Shown here in pieces: positions 55,303 through 64,000 of a DNA stretch of 64,000 nt. Position 1 is the first letter of the stretch. Each line of letters starts with the position of its first letter. This stretch comes from Bog-473 sp963800725 (GTDB taxonomy: Bacteria > Actinomycetota > Acidimicrobiia > Acidimicrobiales > RAAP-2): positions 62,001 through 126,000 of the forward strand of contig CAWDCE010000004.1 in assembly GCA_963800725.1 (NCBI GenBank), written 5' to 3'. Position numbers and translations under genes: made by a program. Under the pieces are notes generated by a model, which was not told the DNA's origin, searched no databases, and saw only the letters and a program-made list of their open reading frames with translations.

Positions 55303-58300
55303 ATGTTCCTCAAGTCACTCTCCATGAAGGGTTTCAAGTCGTTTGCGGACCCGACCGTGCTCGAATTCGAACCGGGCATCACGGTGGTCGTCGGTCCCAA
55401 CGGCAGTGGAAAATCCAACGTCGTCGACGCCGTCACCTGGGTCCTCGGGGCCCAAGGGCCACGCTCGCTGCGCTCCCAGAAGATGGAAGACGTCATCTTC
55501 GCGGGCACCAGTTCGCGTCCCGCCCTCGGTCGCGCCGAGGTGACGCTCACGATTGACAATGCCTCGGGCAAGCTCCCGGTCGATCTGGCCGAAGTCACCA
55601 TCACCCGCACGTTGTTCCGCTCCGGCGACAGCGAGTACGCCATCAACGGCGCCCCGTGCCGCCTGCTCGACATCCAAGATCTGTTGTCGGACTCGGGGGT
55701 CGGCCGCCAGCAGCACATGATCATCGGGCAAGGCCAGCTCGACACCGTCCTCAACGCCCGGCCCGAGGACCGTCGCGCCATCATTGAAGAGGCCGCCGGC
55801 GTCCTCAAGCATCGGCGCCGGCGCGAGCGCGCGGAGCGCCGCTTGGCCGCAACGGCGGAGAATCTCGAGCGCCTCGGTGACCTGGTGCGCGAGGTGCGCC
55901 GCCAGATCCGCCCCCTCGAGCGCCAGGCCGCCGCCGCCCGGTCCCACGCGACGACCGCCACCGAATTGTTGACCATCCGGCGCTTCTTGGCCGGCCAAGA
56001 ACTCGCCGAGTTGACCGACCGGCAGCGCAGCGCTGCTGCTGACCTGGTGATCTGTCGCGACGAGGAACGCGCACTGCACGAAACGCTGGCCCGTCTCGAG
56101 TCAGAGGCCACCTCGACCACCGCCGAGCTGTCGTCTCGGCGCGAGGAGGATCTCGCCGGCGCCCTCGCCCGCGTCCAAGGACTCGTCGAGCGGGCCCGGG
56201 GCTTGTCTGGGGTGCTGCGCGAGCGGGCACGGGCCATCGTGGTCGCCCTCGACGCGGCCGCCGATGTCGACGTGGTCTCGACCCTCGAGGCCGAGGCCTC
56301 CCGACTGGCCGCAGAAATGGCCGAGGCCGCGGCATCGGCGGCCACCTTGGCCCCCGAACGCGCCGAGGCCGCCGCCGACCTGCGCGCGCTCGAAGTCGCC
56401 GAAGGCGAGCTGCGGGCACAGTGGCGCGAGGTGATCGGCGACGACACCCCCGACGAGGCCGCCCGGCTCCTGGCCACGCGCCGTGAGTCCGCCCACGCCG
56501 CCGCGCAGCGAGAGCGCCAAGACCAGGCCGACCTCGACGATCGTCTCGAGGACCTCGAAGGCCGCCACGCCGCCGCCGCCGTCAAGGCCGACCTGTTGGC
56601 CCAAGAAGCCGCAGGGCTCGATGACACCTCCATCCGCCTCGAGGCCGAACTGGCGGCCCAAAATGCCGGCGTGGAGGACGCGGCGGAGCGGATGGCCGCC
56701 ACCGAACGCGCCGCCGACGCCGCCGATCAGACCCGCCATCGTTCCGCCGCACGCGCCGAAGCCATGGAGCAGGCCCTCAACGACCTCCAAGGGACCGGCG
56801 GGCGTGAGCTCTTGCGCAACATCGACGGCGTGGTCGGCTCGCTCATGGACCTGATCGAAATCGACGAGGGGTGGGAGTCGGCGTTCGAGGCCGCGGCGGG
56901 GGCCGGCATGGCGGCCATCGTGGTCGACGGCCGCCGATCGGCTCGCGAGGCCCTCGACACCTTGCGCGCCGAAGGTGCCCCCGGTGCCGTCCTCGCACCG
57001 CGGGTCGGGGCCTACCGGGTCAATGACGTCCCGTTCTTGCCCGTCGGGAGCACCGCACAGTGGGTGCGCCGCCATGTGCGGGCCCGCCACGGCGACGACA
57101 CCACCGACTCGGTTCTCGACACCCTGGTCGGGCGGGCGGTGCGGGTCGACGGCTGGGAAGAGGCCATCGATCTGTCGCTCGAGCGCGACGACCTTGTGGT
57201 GGTCACCCCCCAGGGCGACCGCTTCGCCGCCACGGGGTGGCGGGTGCGATCCCAGGCCAACGTGGTCACCGCGGCTGCGGTCGATGAGGCCAAGCGCCGG
57301 GCCGGCGAGGACGCCATCGTCGCCAACGCCGCCCGGGCCAATCTCAGCGTGGCGCGCGCCGAGCTCGCCCGGGCCCGTGACGCCCGGGCCGCGGCGGTGC
57401 GCGCCGCTGACCAGCACACCGTGGCCGCGTCCTCCACCCGCGCCGACGTCGAGCGCATCGCCGCCGAGCAGACACGACTCGGCGACGAGTTGGTGGTGGT
57501 GCGCCAGGCTCGCCGGGCCGCCGACGCCCGCCTGGCCGAGCTCGAAGCCGAGGTGGCCCGGCTCGAAGCGGCCCGCCCCCAGCTCGAAGAGGCGGGGGCG
57601 GCCTGGTCGGATCTGGCCGGGCGACGGGAGGAAATCTCGGCCCGGATGCAGGCGGCCAAGGTGCGCGAAGCGGCCCTCGCCGAACGCACCTCGGTGCTGG
57701 CCGAGCGCCAGGTCGAGGTCGAGCGCCGCCTCGCCGGCCATGCGGCCGAACGGGCCAACGCCGCCACGCGCCGCCTGCACCTCGAAGCCGAAGGCGAGAC
57801 GCTCGCCCGCCTCGAAGCGCTGGTCGAGAGTGAGCAAGCGCGCCTCGACGGGGTCTTCGAATCCTTGCGTGGGGAGTACAAGACCCAGGTCGACGCCGTG
57901 CGGGCCGGCGGTGAGCGCCTCGAACAGTTGCGCCAGGACCGCCACACGACCGATCAACGCCTCGAAGCCGTGCGCACGCGCACCCGGGCGCTGGACCTCG
58001 AGACCAACGAGGTGTCGCTGCGTCTCGAGGCCCTCCACGAGCACATCGAGCGTGATCTCGGTGTGGCGGCGGCCGAGCTGGTCGGCCTCTCGGTGCCCGA
58101 GGTGCCCGGCACCACCACCCACGAGGTCTACGCCGCCGAACTCGAAGCCAAGATCGCGGCCCTCGGGCCGGTCAACCCGCTCGCGCTCGAGGAGCTCTCG
58201 AGTCTCGAGGAGCGCCACAAGGAACTCGAGGTCCAAGTCGACGACGTGCGCGGGGCGCGCCGCGAGCTCCACGAGGTGGTGCGCACCCTCGACGAGGAGA

Positions 58301-58782
58301 TCATGACGTCCTTCGCCGCCGCCGCGGCCGACGTCAACGAGCATTTCTCGACCCTCGTCGCCCTGCTCTTCCCCGGGGGCACCGGCCGACTCGTCTTGAT
58401 CGAGCCCGACGATCTGCTCAACACCGGCGTCGAGATCGAGGTGCGCCCGGCCGGACGTAACGTGCGGCGCGTGTCCTTGCTCTCGGGCGGTGAGCGCTCC
58501 ATGGCCGCGCTCGCCTTCTTGTTCGCGGTCTTTCGCAGCCGACCGTCGCCCTTCTATCTCATGGACGAGGTCGAGGCCGCGCTCGACGACGTCAACTTGA
58601 ATCGGTTCTTGGGGCTCGTGCGCGAGTTCCGACACGAGGCCCAGCTCCTCATTGTCAGCCACCAAAAACGCACCATGGAGACCGCTGACGCCCTCTACGG
58701 GGTGACCATGGCGCCAGGCGGGTCGTCCCAGGTCGTGAGCCAAAAGGTGGAACGCCGAGCAAGTGAGGTGGAGCCGGCATGA
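55303..58782 (+). CDS. smc: Chromosome segregation protein SMC
   Basis: 1159 residues from ATG 55303. The head opens with FLKSLSMKGFKSFADPTVLEFEPGITVVVGPNGSGKSNVVDAVTW (Walker A near 31-39). Long Ala/Glu/Arg coiled coils flank a hinge near 510-650 (GGRELLRNIDGVVGSLMDLIEIDEGWESAFEAAAG). The C-terminal head has LSGGERSMAALAFLFAVF near 1060 and the Walker B FYLMDEVEAALDD near 1090. It is the ATPase core of the condensin complex; scpA and scpB are not in the window. It overlaps ftsY by four bases. Confidence 0.97.
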   Translation: MFLKSLSMKGFKSFADPTVLEFEPGITVVVGPNGSGKSNVVDAVTWVLGAQGPRSLRSQKMEDVIFAGTSSRPALGRAEVTLTIDNASGKLPVDLAEVTITRTLFRSGDSEYAINGAPCRLLDIQDLLSDSGVGRQQHMIIGQGQLDTVLNARPEDRRAIIEEAAGVLKHRRRRERAERRLAATAENLERLGDLVREVRRQIRPLERQAAAARSHATTATELLTIRRFLAGQELAELTDRQRSAAADLVICRDEERALHETLARLESEATSTTAELSSRREEDLAGALARVQGLVERARGLSGVLRERARAIVVALDAAADVDVVSTLEAEASRLAAEMAEAAASAATLAPERAEAAADLRALEVAEGELRAQWREVIGDDTPDEAARLLATRRESAHAAAQRERQDQADLDDRLEDLEGRHAAAAVKADLLAQEAAGLDDTSIRLEAELAAQNAGVEDAAERMAATERAADAADQTRHRSAARAEAMEQALNDLQGTGGRELLRNIDGVVGSLMDLIEIDEGWESAFEAAAGAGMAAIVVDGRRSAREALDTLRAEGAPGAVLAPRVGAYRVNDVPFLPVGSTAQWVRRHVRARHGDDTTDSVLDTLVGRAVRVDGWEEAIDLSLERDDLVVVTPQGDRFAATGWRVRSQANVVTAAAVDEAKRRAGEDAIVANAARANLSVARAELARARDARAAAVRAADQHTVAASSTRADVERIAAEQTRLGDELVVVRQARRAADARLAELEAEVARLEAARPQLEEAGAAWSDLAGRREEISARMQAAKVREAALAERTSVLAERQVEVERRLAGHAAERANAATRRLHLEAEGETLARLEALVESEQARLDGVFESLRGEYKTQVDAVRAGGERLEQLRQDRHTTDQRLEAVRTRTRALDLETNEVSLRLEALHEHIERDLGVAAAELVGLSVPEVPGTTTHEVYAAELEAKIAALGPVNPLALEELSSLEERHKELEVQVDDVRGARRELHEVVRTLDEEIMTSFAAAAADVNEHFSTLVALLFPGGTGRLVLIEPDDLLNTGVEIEVRPAGRNVRRVSLLSGGERSMAALAFLFAVFRSRPSPFYLMDEVEAALDDVNLNRFLGLVREFRHEAQLLIVSHQKRTMETADALYGVTMAPGGSSQVVSQKVERRASEVEPA

Positions 58783-59873
58783 CGGGCCTCTACCTCGGCA
58801 TCGCCCTCGCCCTGGTCCTCTTGGTCGGGGTCGTCTTTGTCTTGATGAACCGGGCCCGGCGCGGCCCGGGTCCCCTCACCCAAGCTCGGCCCGAGCCCGA
58901 GATCGCACCCGAAACCGCGCCACCGCAGCCCTTCCTCCCGCCAGAACCCACCCCCGAGCCCGAAGTCCACGTCCCGAGCCTGCGCACGCGCCTGGCCAAG
59001 ACCAGGGGTCTCTTCAGCGGGGCGGTCTCGGCCCTGCGCTCCGGCAGCATCGACGCCGCCACCTGGGATTCGCTCGAAGAGGCGCTGATCCGGGCCGACG
59101 TCGGGGTGGCCACGACCGACGCCCTGCTCGCTGAGCTGCGGGCCCGGGTCGAGGCCAAAGAGATCGGCAGCGGCGACGATCTGCTCGCCGCGCTGGCCGA
59201 GCAGATCCGGGCCCTCTTGGCGGTCGAGGGCTCGCGCCAATTGCACTTTGAGGGCGGACCGGATTTCACCGACGTGTGGCTCATCGTCGGGGTCAACGGC
59301 GTGGGAAAGACGACCACCATTGGCAAACTCGCCCGCCAGCAGTCAGCCGCCGGGCGCTCGGTCCTGCTCGCGGCCGGTGACACCTTCCGGGCCGCCGCGG
59401 CCGATCAACTCGGCACCTGGGCCGAGCGCTCGGGGGTCGAGATCGTCCGCGGAGCCGAAGGCGGGGACCCGAGCGCCATTGTCTTCGACGCCGTGCAACG
59501 CGCTCATGCACGCGGCAACGACCTGGTGCTCGCCGACACGGCGGGGCGCTTGCACAACAAGGTCAACCTGGTCGAAGAGCTGAAAAAGATCCGCCGGGTG
59601 GCCGGACGCGAGCCGGGCAACGTGACCGAGGTCCTCTTGGTCCTCGACGCCACCACCGGGCAGAATGCTCTGGCCCAGGCCCGCCAGTTCACCGAGGCCG
59701 TCAACGTCACCGGGGTTGTCCTGACCAAGCTCGACGGCACGGCCAAAGGTGGCATCGTCATCGCCATCCAGCGCGAGCTCGGTCTGCCGGTCAAGTTGGT
59801 CGGGCTCGGCGAGGGTATCGACGACCTCGTGGCCTTTGACCCAGACGACTTCGTCGACGCCCTCCTCAGTTAG
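58779..59873 (+). CDS. ftsY: Signal recognition particle receptor FtsY with N-terminal membrane helix
   Basis: 364 residues from ATG 58779. Residues 3-24 (GLYLGIALALVLLVGVVFVLM) form a membrane anchor as in other actinobacterial FtsY proteins, followed by a Pro/Glu linker. The NG domain has GVNGVGKTTTIGKLA near 168, DTFRAAAADQLGTW near 203, VLADTAGRLHNK near 249 and TKLDGTAKGG near 318. It receives SRP-ribosome complexes at the membrane. It is followed by ffh 11 bp later. Confidence 0.97.
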   Translation: MTGLYLGIALALVLLVGVVFVLMNRARRGPGPLTQARPEPEIAPETAPPQPFLPPEPTPEPEVHVPSLRTRLAKTRGLFSGAVSALRSGSIDAATWDSLEEALIRADVGVATTDALLAELRARVEAKEIGSGDDLLAALAEQIRALLAVEGSRQLHFEGGPDFTDVWLIVGVNGVGKTTTIGKLARQQSAAGRSVLLAAGDTFRAAAADQLGTWAERSGVEIVRGAEGGDPSAIVFDAVQRAHARGNDLVLADTAGRLHNKVNLVEELKKIRRVAGREPGNVTEVLLVLDATTGQNALAQARQFTEAVNVTGVVLTKLDGTAKGGIVIAIQRELGLPVKLVGLGEGIDDLVAFDPDDFVDALLS

Positions 59874-59884
59874 CCTTCCCCCAT

Positions 59885-61441
59885 ATGTTCGACGCCCTCT
59901 CCAACCGCCTCGAGCGCATCTCGGGGCGCCTGCGCGCCAAGGGGCGCATCAGCGAGGCCGACCTCGACGAGGCCCTCCGAGAAATCCGCACCGCGCTCTT
60001 GGAGGCCGACGTCGAGCTGTCCGTCGCCCGGCGTTTCATCGAAGGCATCCGACTGCGGGTCAGTACCGAGGCGCTCAACAAGAGCCTGACCCCGGGCCAA
60101 CAGGTCATCAAGGCCGTCCACGAAGAACTCATTTCGGTGCTCGGCGGGGAGTCGCTCAAGATCACCTACGCCTCGCGCCCACCGACCGTCGTGTTGATGG
60201 CCGGACTCCAAGGTGCGGGCAAGACCACCGCGTCGGCCAAGTTGGCCCAGTGGTGGAAGCAGCAAGGGCGCAACCCACTCTTGGTCGGGGCCGACCTCCA
60301 GCGCCCCGCCGCTGTCGAGCAGCTCAAGATCCTCGGCGAGCAAGCCGGGGTCACCGTGTTCAGCCAGAGCGGCGATCCGGTCGAAACGGCGCGCGCCGGG
60401 GTGGCCGAGGCCGAGCGCCTGGGCCGCGATGTCTGCATCATCGACACCGCGGGCCGCCTGACGATCGACGCCGACCTGATGGACGAGATCCGCGGGATCT
60501 CGGCCGCCACGAATCCGCACTACACGTTCTTGGTGATCGACGCCATGATCGGCCAGGACGCCGTCGCCACCGCCAAGGCCTTCGACGAGGCGTTGGCGCT
60601 CGACGCGGTGATCTTGTCCAAGCTCGACGGCGACGCCCGCGGCGGTGCCGCCCTGTCGGTCAAGGGCGTCGTCGGCAAGCCGATCGCCTTCGCGAGCACC
60701 GGTGAGCGTCTCGGTGACTTCGACCTCTTCCATCCCGACCGCATGGCCGACCGCATCCTCGGCATGGGCGACATGCTCAGCCTCATCGAGCAAGCCGAGC
60801 GCACCATGGACAAAGAGACGGTCGCGAAGGGTGCGGCCCGTCTCATGTCGGGCCAGTTCACCTTGGACGATTTCTTGTCCCAACTCCAACAGGTCAAGAA
60901 GATGGGTTCGCTCGGGGGGCTGATGAAGCTCATGCCCGGCATGTCCAAAGAGATGCGCCAGGCCGCCGGGCAGATCGACGACGGCGAGATTGCCAAGGTC
61001 GAGGCCATCGTGTGCTCGATGACTCCGGCCGAGAAGGACGACGTCAACCTCATCGACGGCTCGCGGCGCAGCCGTATCGCCCGGGGGTCGGGGACCTCGA
61101 TCCAAGACGTCAACACCTTGCTCAAGCAGTTCAAAGAGATGCAAAAGATGATGAAGGGCATGGCGTCGGGCACCATGCCCAACATCCCGGGCATGGGGGC
61201 AATGGCGGGGATGAGCGGACGGGCGGGCCGCAAGCTGGCCGCCAACGCGGCCGGGGGAAGTGGCGCGGACTTCGACATGCTCTCCCAGCTCATGGGTGGT
61301 GACGAGGGAGCCGCCCCGCCAGCGTTCCCGGGTCTGGCCCCCGCGGCCAACCCCGGTGCCCCCCGGCCGGTGGTCAGCACCAACAAGGGCACCAAAAAGA
61401 AGAAAAAAGGTGGTCGGGTCACCCCGCCGAAAAGCCGGTAG
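59885..61441 (+). CDS. ffh: Signal recognition particle protein Ffh
   Basis: 518 residues from ATG 59885. N domain (FDALSNRLERISGRLRAKGRISEADLDEALREIRTALLEADV), G domain with GLQGAGKTTASAKLA near 106, DTAGRLTIDADLMDEI near 190 and SKLDGDARGG near 246, then the Met-rich M domain (LSQLQQVKKMGSLGGLMKLMPGM) that binds signal peptides and 4.5S RNA, and a basic KKKKKGG tail. Slightly longer than E. coli Ffh (453) because of the C-terminal extension. The SRP RNA was not found in the window. Confidence 0.97.
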   Translation: MFDALSNRLERISGRLRAKGRISEADLDEALREIRTALLEADVELSVARRFIEGIRLRVSTEALNKSLTPGQQVIKAVHEELISVLGGESLKITYASRPPTVVLMAGLQGAGKTTASAKLAQWWKQQGRNPLLVGADLQRPAAVEQLKILGEQAGVTVFSQSGDPVETARAGVAEAERLGRDVCIIDTAGRLTIDADLMDEIRGISAATNPHYTFLVIDAMIGQDAVATAKAFDEALALDAVILSKLDGDARGGAALSVKGVVGKPIAFASTGERLGDFDLFHPDRMADRILGMGDMLSLIEQAERTMDKETVAKGAARLMSGQFTLDDFLSQLQQVKKMGSLGGLMKLMPGMSKEMRQAAGQIDDGEIAKVEAIVCSMTPAEKDDVNLIDGSRRSRIARGSGTSIQDVNTLLKQFKEMQKMMKGMASGTMPNIPGMGAMAGMSGRAGRKLAANAAGGSGADFDMLSQLMGGDEGAAPPAFPGLAPAANPGAPRPVVSTNKGTKKKKKGGRVTPPKSR

Positions 61442-61496
61442 GCCCGCCATCTGCCAGAATGGGGGCACAAAGTCCAGATGATGGAGGAATCAGTTC

Positions 61497-61781
61497 GTGG
61501 CAGTGAAGCTCCGCCTGGTGCGGATGGGAAAGAAGAAGCAGCCGACCTACCGGGTCGTGGCCGCTGACAGCCGATCGCCGCGTGACGGCCGATTCTTGGA
61601 AATCGTCGGTACCTACGCGCCCCGGGGCGCCTCTACCGCCGAGCCCGACGCGGTCATCAAGATCGACAACGACAAGGCGGTGCGCTGGTTGGTCAACGGC
61701 GCGCAACCGACCGAGCGCGTCGAGAAGCTCTTGAAGACGTCGGGTGCGTGGGACGAGTTCACCGCGGCGAGGGCCAAGTGA
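61497..61781 (+). CDS. rpsP: 30S ribosomal protein S16
   Basis: 94 residues from GTG 61497. MAVKLRLVRMGKKKQPTYRVVAADSRSPRDGRFLEIVGTY is unmistakable S16. A gatggagga ribosome site precedes it. It overlaps khpA by four bases (GTGA), starting the rpsP-khpA-rimM-trmD-rplS operon. Confidence 0.97.
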   Translation: MAVKLRLVRMGKKKQPTYRVVAADSRSPRDGRFLEIVGTYAPRGASTAEPDAVIKIDNDKAVRWLVNGAQPTERVEKLLKTSGAWDEFTAARAK

Positions 61782-62140
61782 CCAACTTGTACGAAGCGGG
61801 CGACATCAACACCGTCGACGGGGCGCAGACCGTCGACGAAGCCAACGAGATCGACGAGGAATTCGAGGCCGAGGACGAGGCCAACATCGAGCTCGACGGC
61901 GGGACACCGCTGGCCGTGCTGACCTACCTTGCCCGCTCGCTGTCCAACGACCCCGACGCCGTGGTCATCGACACCGAGGAGCGTCGGGGCGGCATCCGAC
62001 TCAACCTCCACGTCGCCCCCGACGACATGGGTCGCGTCATCGGTCGGCGGGGCAAGACCGCCCAGGCCATCCGGACCCTCGTCAACGTGGCCGGCGCCAA
62101 AGACGGCGTGACGGCCAGCGTCGACATCGTCGACGACTGA
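61778..62140 (+). CDS. khpA: KhpA-type KH-domain RNA-binding protein with acidic N-terminal extension
   Basis: 120 residues from GTG 61778. The KH core LAVLTYLARSLSNDPDAVVID..RRGGIRLNLHVAPDDMGRVIGRRGKTAQAIRTLVNV has the GRRG loop of KhpA. The first 45 residues (GDINTVDGAQTVDEANEIDEEFEAEDEANIELDG) are a strongly acidic extension not present in most KhpA proteins, which begin near the LAVLTY helix. KhpA, usually with KhpB, binds many transcripts and affects cell division. Coupled to rpsP and rimM. Confidence 0.93.
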   Translation: MTNLYEAGDINTVDGAQTVDEANEIDEEFEAEDEANIELDGGTPLAVLTYLARSLSNDPDAVVIDTEERRGGIRLNLHVAPDDMGRVIGRRGKTAQAIRTLVNVAGAKDGVTASVDIVDD

Positions 62141-62622
62141 TCGACACGTCTGCCTTCCTCAGCGTCGGCCGGGTCACCAAGGCCCACGGCTTGCGCGGCG
62201 AGGTTGTCGTCGTCCTCTATAGCGATCTGACCGAGCGGCTCGACGCGGGCAGCGTCTTGATGAGCGCGAAGGGCCCGCTCACCGTCGAAGCCTCCCGCCC
62301 ATTCTCGGACCGTTGGATCGTGGCCTTCGACGGCATTCTCGACCGCAACGGGGCCGAAGCGCTGCGCGGGCTCGAACTGACCGCCGAGGCACTCGAGGAC
62401 CCGGGCAAGCTCTTCGTGCACCAGCTGATCGGGGCCGAGGTGATCGACACCACCTCCACCCAACTCGGCTTCGTCGTCGCCGTGGAATCGAATCCCGCCA
62501 GCGACCTCTTGGTACTCGAAGGCGGTGCGCTCATCCCGCTGCGTTTCGTGACCGACCAACGCGACGGGGGGGCGACCCTGGTCGTCGACATCCCCGACGG
62601 TCTCCTCGATGTGAATCCATGA
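62137..62622 (+). CDS. rimM: Ribosome maturation factor RimM, probable CTG start
   Basis: 161 residues if started at CTG 62137, which overlaps the khpA stop as CTGA. No ATG, GTG or TTG exists in frame before the conserved SAFLSVGRVTKAHGLRGEVVV. The N-terminal RimM domain and the PRC-barrel part (LFVHQLIGAEVIDTTSTQLGFVVAVE..ALIPLRFVTD) are complete. It binds S19 in the 30S head during maturation. It is coupled to trmD by an ATGA overlap. Confidence 0.9.
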   Translation: MIDTSAFLSVGRVTKAHGLRGEVVVVLYSDLTERLDAGSVLMSAKGPLTVEASRPFSDRWIVAFDGILDRNGAEALRGLELTAEALEDPGKLFVHQLIGAEVIDTTSTQLGFVVAVESNPASDLLVLEGGALIPLRFVTDQRDGGATLVVDIPDGLLDVNP

Positions 62623-63410
62623 GGATCTGCGTCTTTTCCTTGTTTCCCGACACCATCGCCTCGTACTGCACCACCTCGGTGCTCGGGCGGGCCCAAGCGG
62701 GCGGCTTCGTGTCGATCGAGGCCCACGATCTGCGCGAGGGTGCCAAGGACGTGCACCGCACGCTCGACGACGCCCCGTTCGGGGGCGGGGCCGGCATGGT
62801 GCTGATGCCCGAACCCGTCTTCGCCGCCGTGGAACAGGCGGGGGAGATCCCCCGGCCGCTCTTCTTGCTCGCCCCCGGCGGCCGTCGCTTCGACCAATCA
62901 CTCGCCGAAGAGCTGGCCGCCCTGCCCGGTGGATTCTCCCTGCTCTGTGGCCGCTATGAGGGAGTCGACCAGCGGGTCAGCGACCATTTGGTCGATGGCG
63001 AGCTCTCGGTGGGTGACTACGTGCTGGCGGGGGGCGAACTGGCGGCCCTGGTGGTCATCGAGGCGGTGGCCCGCCTGGTGCCGGGCGTGCTCGGCAACGA
63101 GGGGTCAGCGGCCGAGGAGAGCTTCACCTCCGGCCTGCTCGAATACCCCCAGTACACCCGCCCGGCCGACTTTCGGGGCTGGGAGGTCCCCGCCATTCTC
63201 CGATCGGGCAATCACGGGGCGGTGGCCCGCTGGCGGCGGTCCGAGTCCTTGGTGCGCACGGCGGAGCGGCGGCCCGATCTGCTGGCCGACCTGGTCAATC
63301 GGGGTGCGCTCGATGCCGACGACGTGCGGCTGCTGGTCGAGCACGGCTACGATGTCACGTCCGGCACTGATCCGGAGCTAGGTAAGGACGCCTCCCATGC
63401 ACCCCACTGA
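62619..63410 (+). CDS. trmD: tRNA (guanine-N1)-methyltransferase TrmD
   Basis: 263 residues from ATG 62619. The SPOUT motifs are DDAPFGGGAGMVLMPEPVF near 47, LLAPGGRRFDQSLAEELA near 85, LLCGRYEGVDQRV near 107 and LSVGDYVLAGGELAALVVIEA near 128, with YTRPADFRGWEVPAIL near 175. It makes m1G37 in tRNAs to prevent frameshifting. It overlaps rplS by 14 bp. Confidence 0.97.
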   Translation: MRICVFSLFPDTIASYCTTSVLGRAQAGGFVSIEAHDLREGAKDVHRTLDDAPFGGGAGMVLMPEPVFAAVEQAGEIPRPLFLLAPGGRRFDQSLAEELAALPGGFSLLCGRYEGVDQRVSDHLVDGELSVGDYVLAGGELAALVVIEAVARLVPGVLGNEGSAAEESFTSGLLEYPQYTRPADFRGWEVPAILRSGNHGAVARWRRSESLVRTAERRPDLLADLVNRGALDADDVRLLVEHGYDVTSGTDPELGKDASHAPH

Positions 63411-63750
63411 AACGATCGATCGCGACAGCCTGCGCAGCGACATCCCTGACTTTCGCCCCGGCGACACCGTCAAGGTGCACGTGCGGGTGGTCGAGGGCAA
63501 CCGCGAGCGTGTCCAGGTCTTCCAAGGCGCGGTCATGCGGCGCCAGGGGGGCGGGGTCCGCGAAACCTTCACGGTGCGCAAGGTCAGCTTCGGGGTCGGG
63601 GTGGAGCGGACCTTCCCCGTCCACTCGCCGACCATCGCGAAGATCGAGGTGACCACGCTCGGTGACGTGCGTCGCGCCAAGCTCTACTACTTGCGCGAGC
63701 GCTCCGGGAAGGCGGCCAAGATCAAGGAGCGTCGGACCGCCAAGCCCTAG
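63397..63750 (+). CDS. rplS: 50S ribosomal protein L19
   Basis: 117 residues from ATG 63397. FRPGDTVKVHVRVVEGNRERVQVFQGAVMRRQGGGVRETFTVRKVSFGVGVERTFPVHSPTIAKIEV is characteristic L19. The C terminus is basic (KIKERRTAKP). Last full gene of the rpsP operon in the window. Confidence 0.97.
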   Translation: MHPTETIDRDSLRSDIPDFRPGDTVKVHVRVVEGNRERVQVFQGAVMRRQGGGVRETFTVRKVSFGVGVERTFPVHSPTIAKIEVTTLGDVRRAKLYYLRERSGKAAKIKERRTAKP

Positions 63751-63758
63751 GGGCCCCT

Positions 63759-64000
63759 ATGAGCGAAGAGGATCTCGAACGTTACGAGGCCGAGATTGAG
63801 CTTGGACTGGTGCGCGAGTACCGGGCGGTGCTCCCGGTCTTCTCCTACGTGATCGAGACCGAACGCCGCTTCTATCTCGCCAACGAAGTGTCCCTCACCG
63901 TTCGCAGCGACACCACGCCGGCCTGCGTTGAACTTGAGCTGCGCGACGCGTGGGTGTGGGACATGTACCGCCCGGCCCGCTTCGTCCCCTCCGTCCGCGT
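63759..64000 (+). CDS. DUF2469-family protein, 3' end beyond window
   Basis: From ATG 63759 the frame reads MSEEDLERYEAEIELGLVRE, then FSYVIETERRFYLANEVSL and LRDAWVWDMYRPARFVPSVR to the window edge (80 residues seen). This matches DUF2469, a roughly 100-residue protein nearly universal in actinobacteria and often next to rplS/lepB/rnhB. Function unknown. Confidence 0.9.
   Translation, partial: MSEEDLERYEAEIELGLVREYRAVLPVFSYVIETERRFYLANEVSLTVRSDTTPACVELELRDAWVWDMYRPARFVPSVR

Noticed and set aside
55303..58782. Long antisense open frames over smc, including one of about 880 codons
   Set aside because: High GC makes antisense frames stay open; smc motifs on the plus strand are complete.

Overview
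The window is high-GC actinobacterial chromosome. A WhiB protein, an LCP-family cell-wall ligase, GTP-type PEP carboxykinase, a membrane-anchored FtsY, a DUF2469 protein and C+ (zinc-ribbon) L28 and L32 all point to Actinobacteriota. The overall mix, with many acyl-CoA enzymes, an SCP-x-like thiolase and a CoA-transferase, fits a free-living Acidimicrobiia-type lineage; the class is an inference. No prophage, insertion sequence, CRISPR array or tRNA was seen.

Layout. 1-7.1 kb: thiolase-cydD-cydC operon (minus), then a dienelactone hydrolase and an aldehyde dehydrogenase. 7.2-13.4 kb: a two-component system, an exported protein and a looser stretch with a tiny ClpX-type zinc-finger protein, YciI-like and VOC proteins and a lone ATPase. 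13.4-17.8 kb: RNase P RNA (minus), xseA-xseB, a metallo-beta-lactamase-fold hydrolase, a FAD reductase and a DUF167 protein. 18.4-23 kb: glycerol operon glpD / alkylglycerone-phosphate-synthase-like oxidase / FGGY kinase (minus). 23-29 kb: a HExxH peptidase, a DUF1801 protein, a class III cyclase, and a decayed patch with an HATPase/STAS-like remnant and a pRiA4b ORF-3-like gene. 29.1-32 kb: Fur/PerR regulator, rubrerythrin, Fe-S oxidoreductase and DUF3501, behind a Fur-type operator. 32.1-45 kb: whiB, LCP protein, acyl-CoA dehydrogenase, trpD, galK, CoA-transferase, Lrp-like domain, MFS carrier, pckG, thiL, a DUF4232 lipoprotein, a methyltransferase and an SDR. 45.7-64 kb: a dense housekeeping block, rpmB, FakA-like kinase, recG, rsmD, coaD, DivIVA-like protein, DUF177, rpmF, plsX, acpP, rnc, mutM, smc, ftsY, ffh, rpsP, khpA, rimM, trmD, rplS, DUF2469.

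How the genes work together. The 45.7-64 kb block couples ribosome maturation, SRP targeting, chromosome condensation and fatty-acid/phospholipid initiation through four-base stop/start overlaps. The glycerol operon would feed glycerol through glycerol-3-phosphate to dihydroxyacetone phosphate, with GlpD passing electrons to the quinone pool that a CydDC-matured bd oxidase could drain. The Fur/rubrerythrin cluster looks like a peroxide-defence unit.

A striking property is about twenty single-base reading-frame breaks in otherwise well conserved genes, including ones expected to be needed (xseA, recG, plsX, rnc, fakA). Most look like indel errors in the sequence rather than gene death; each is marked in its entry. 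The exception is 27.1-29 kb, where decay looks genuine.
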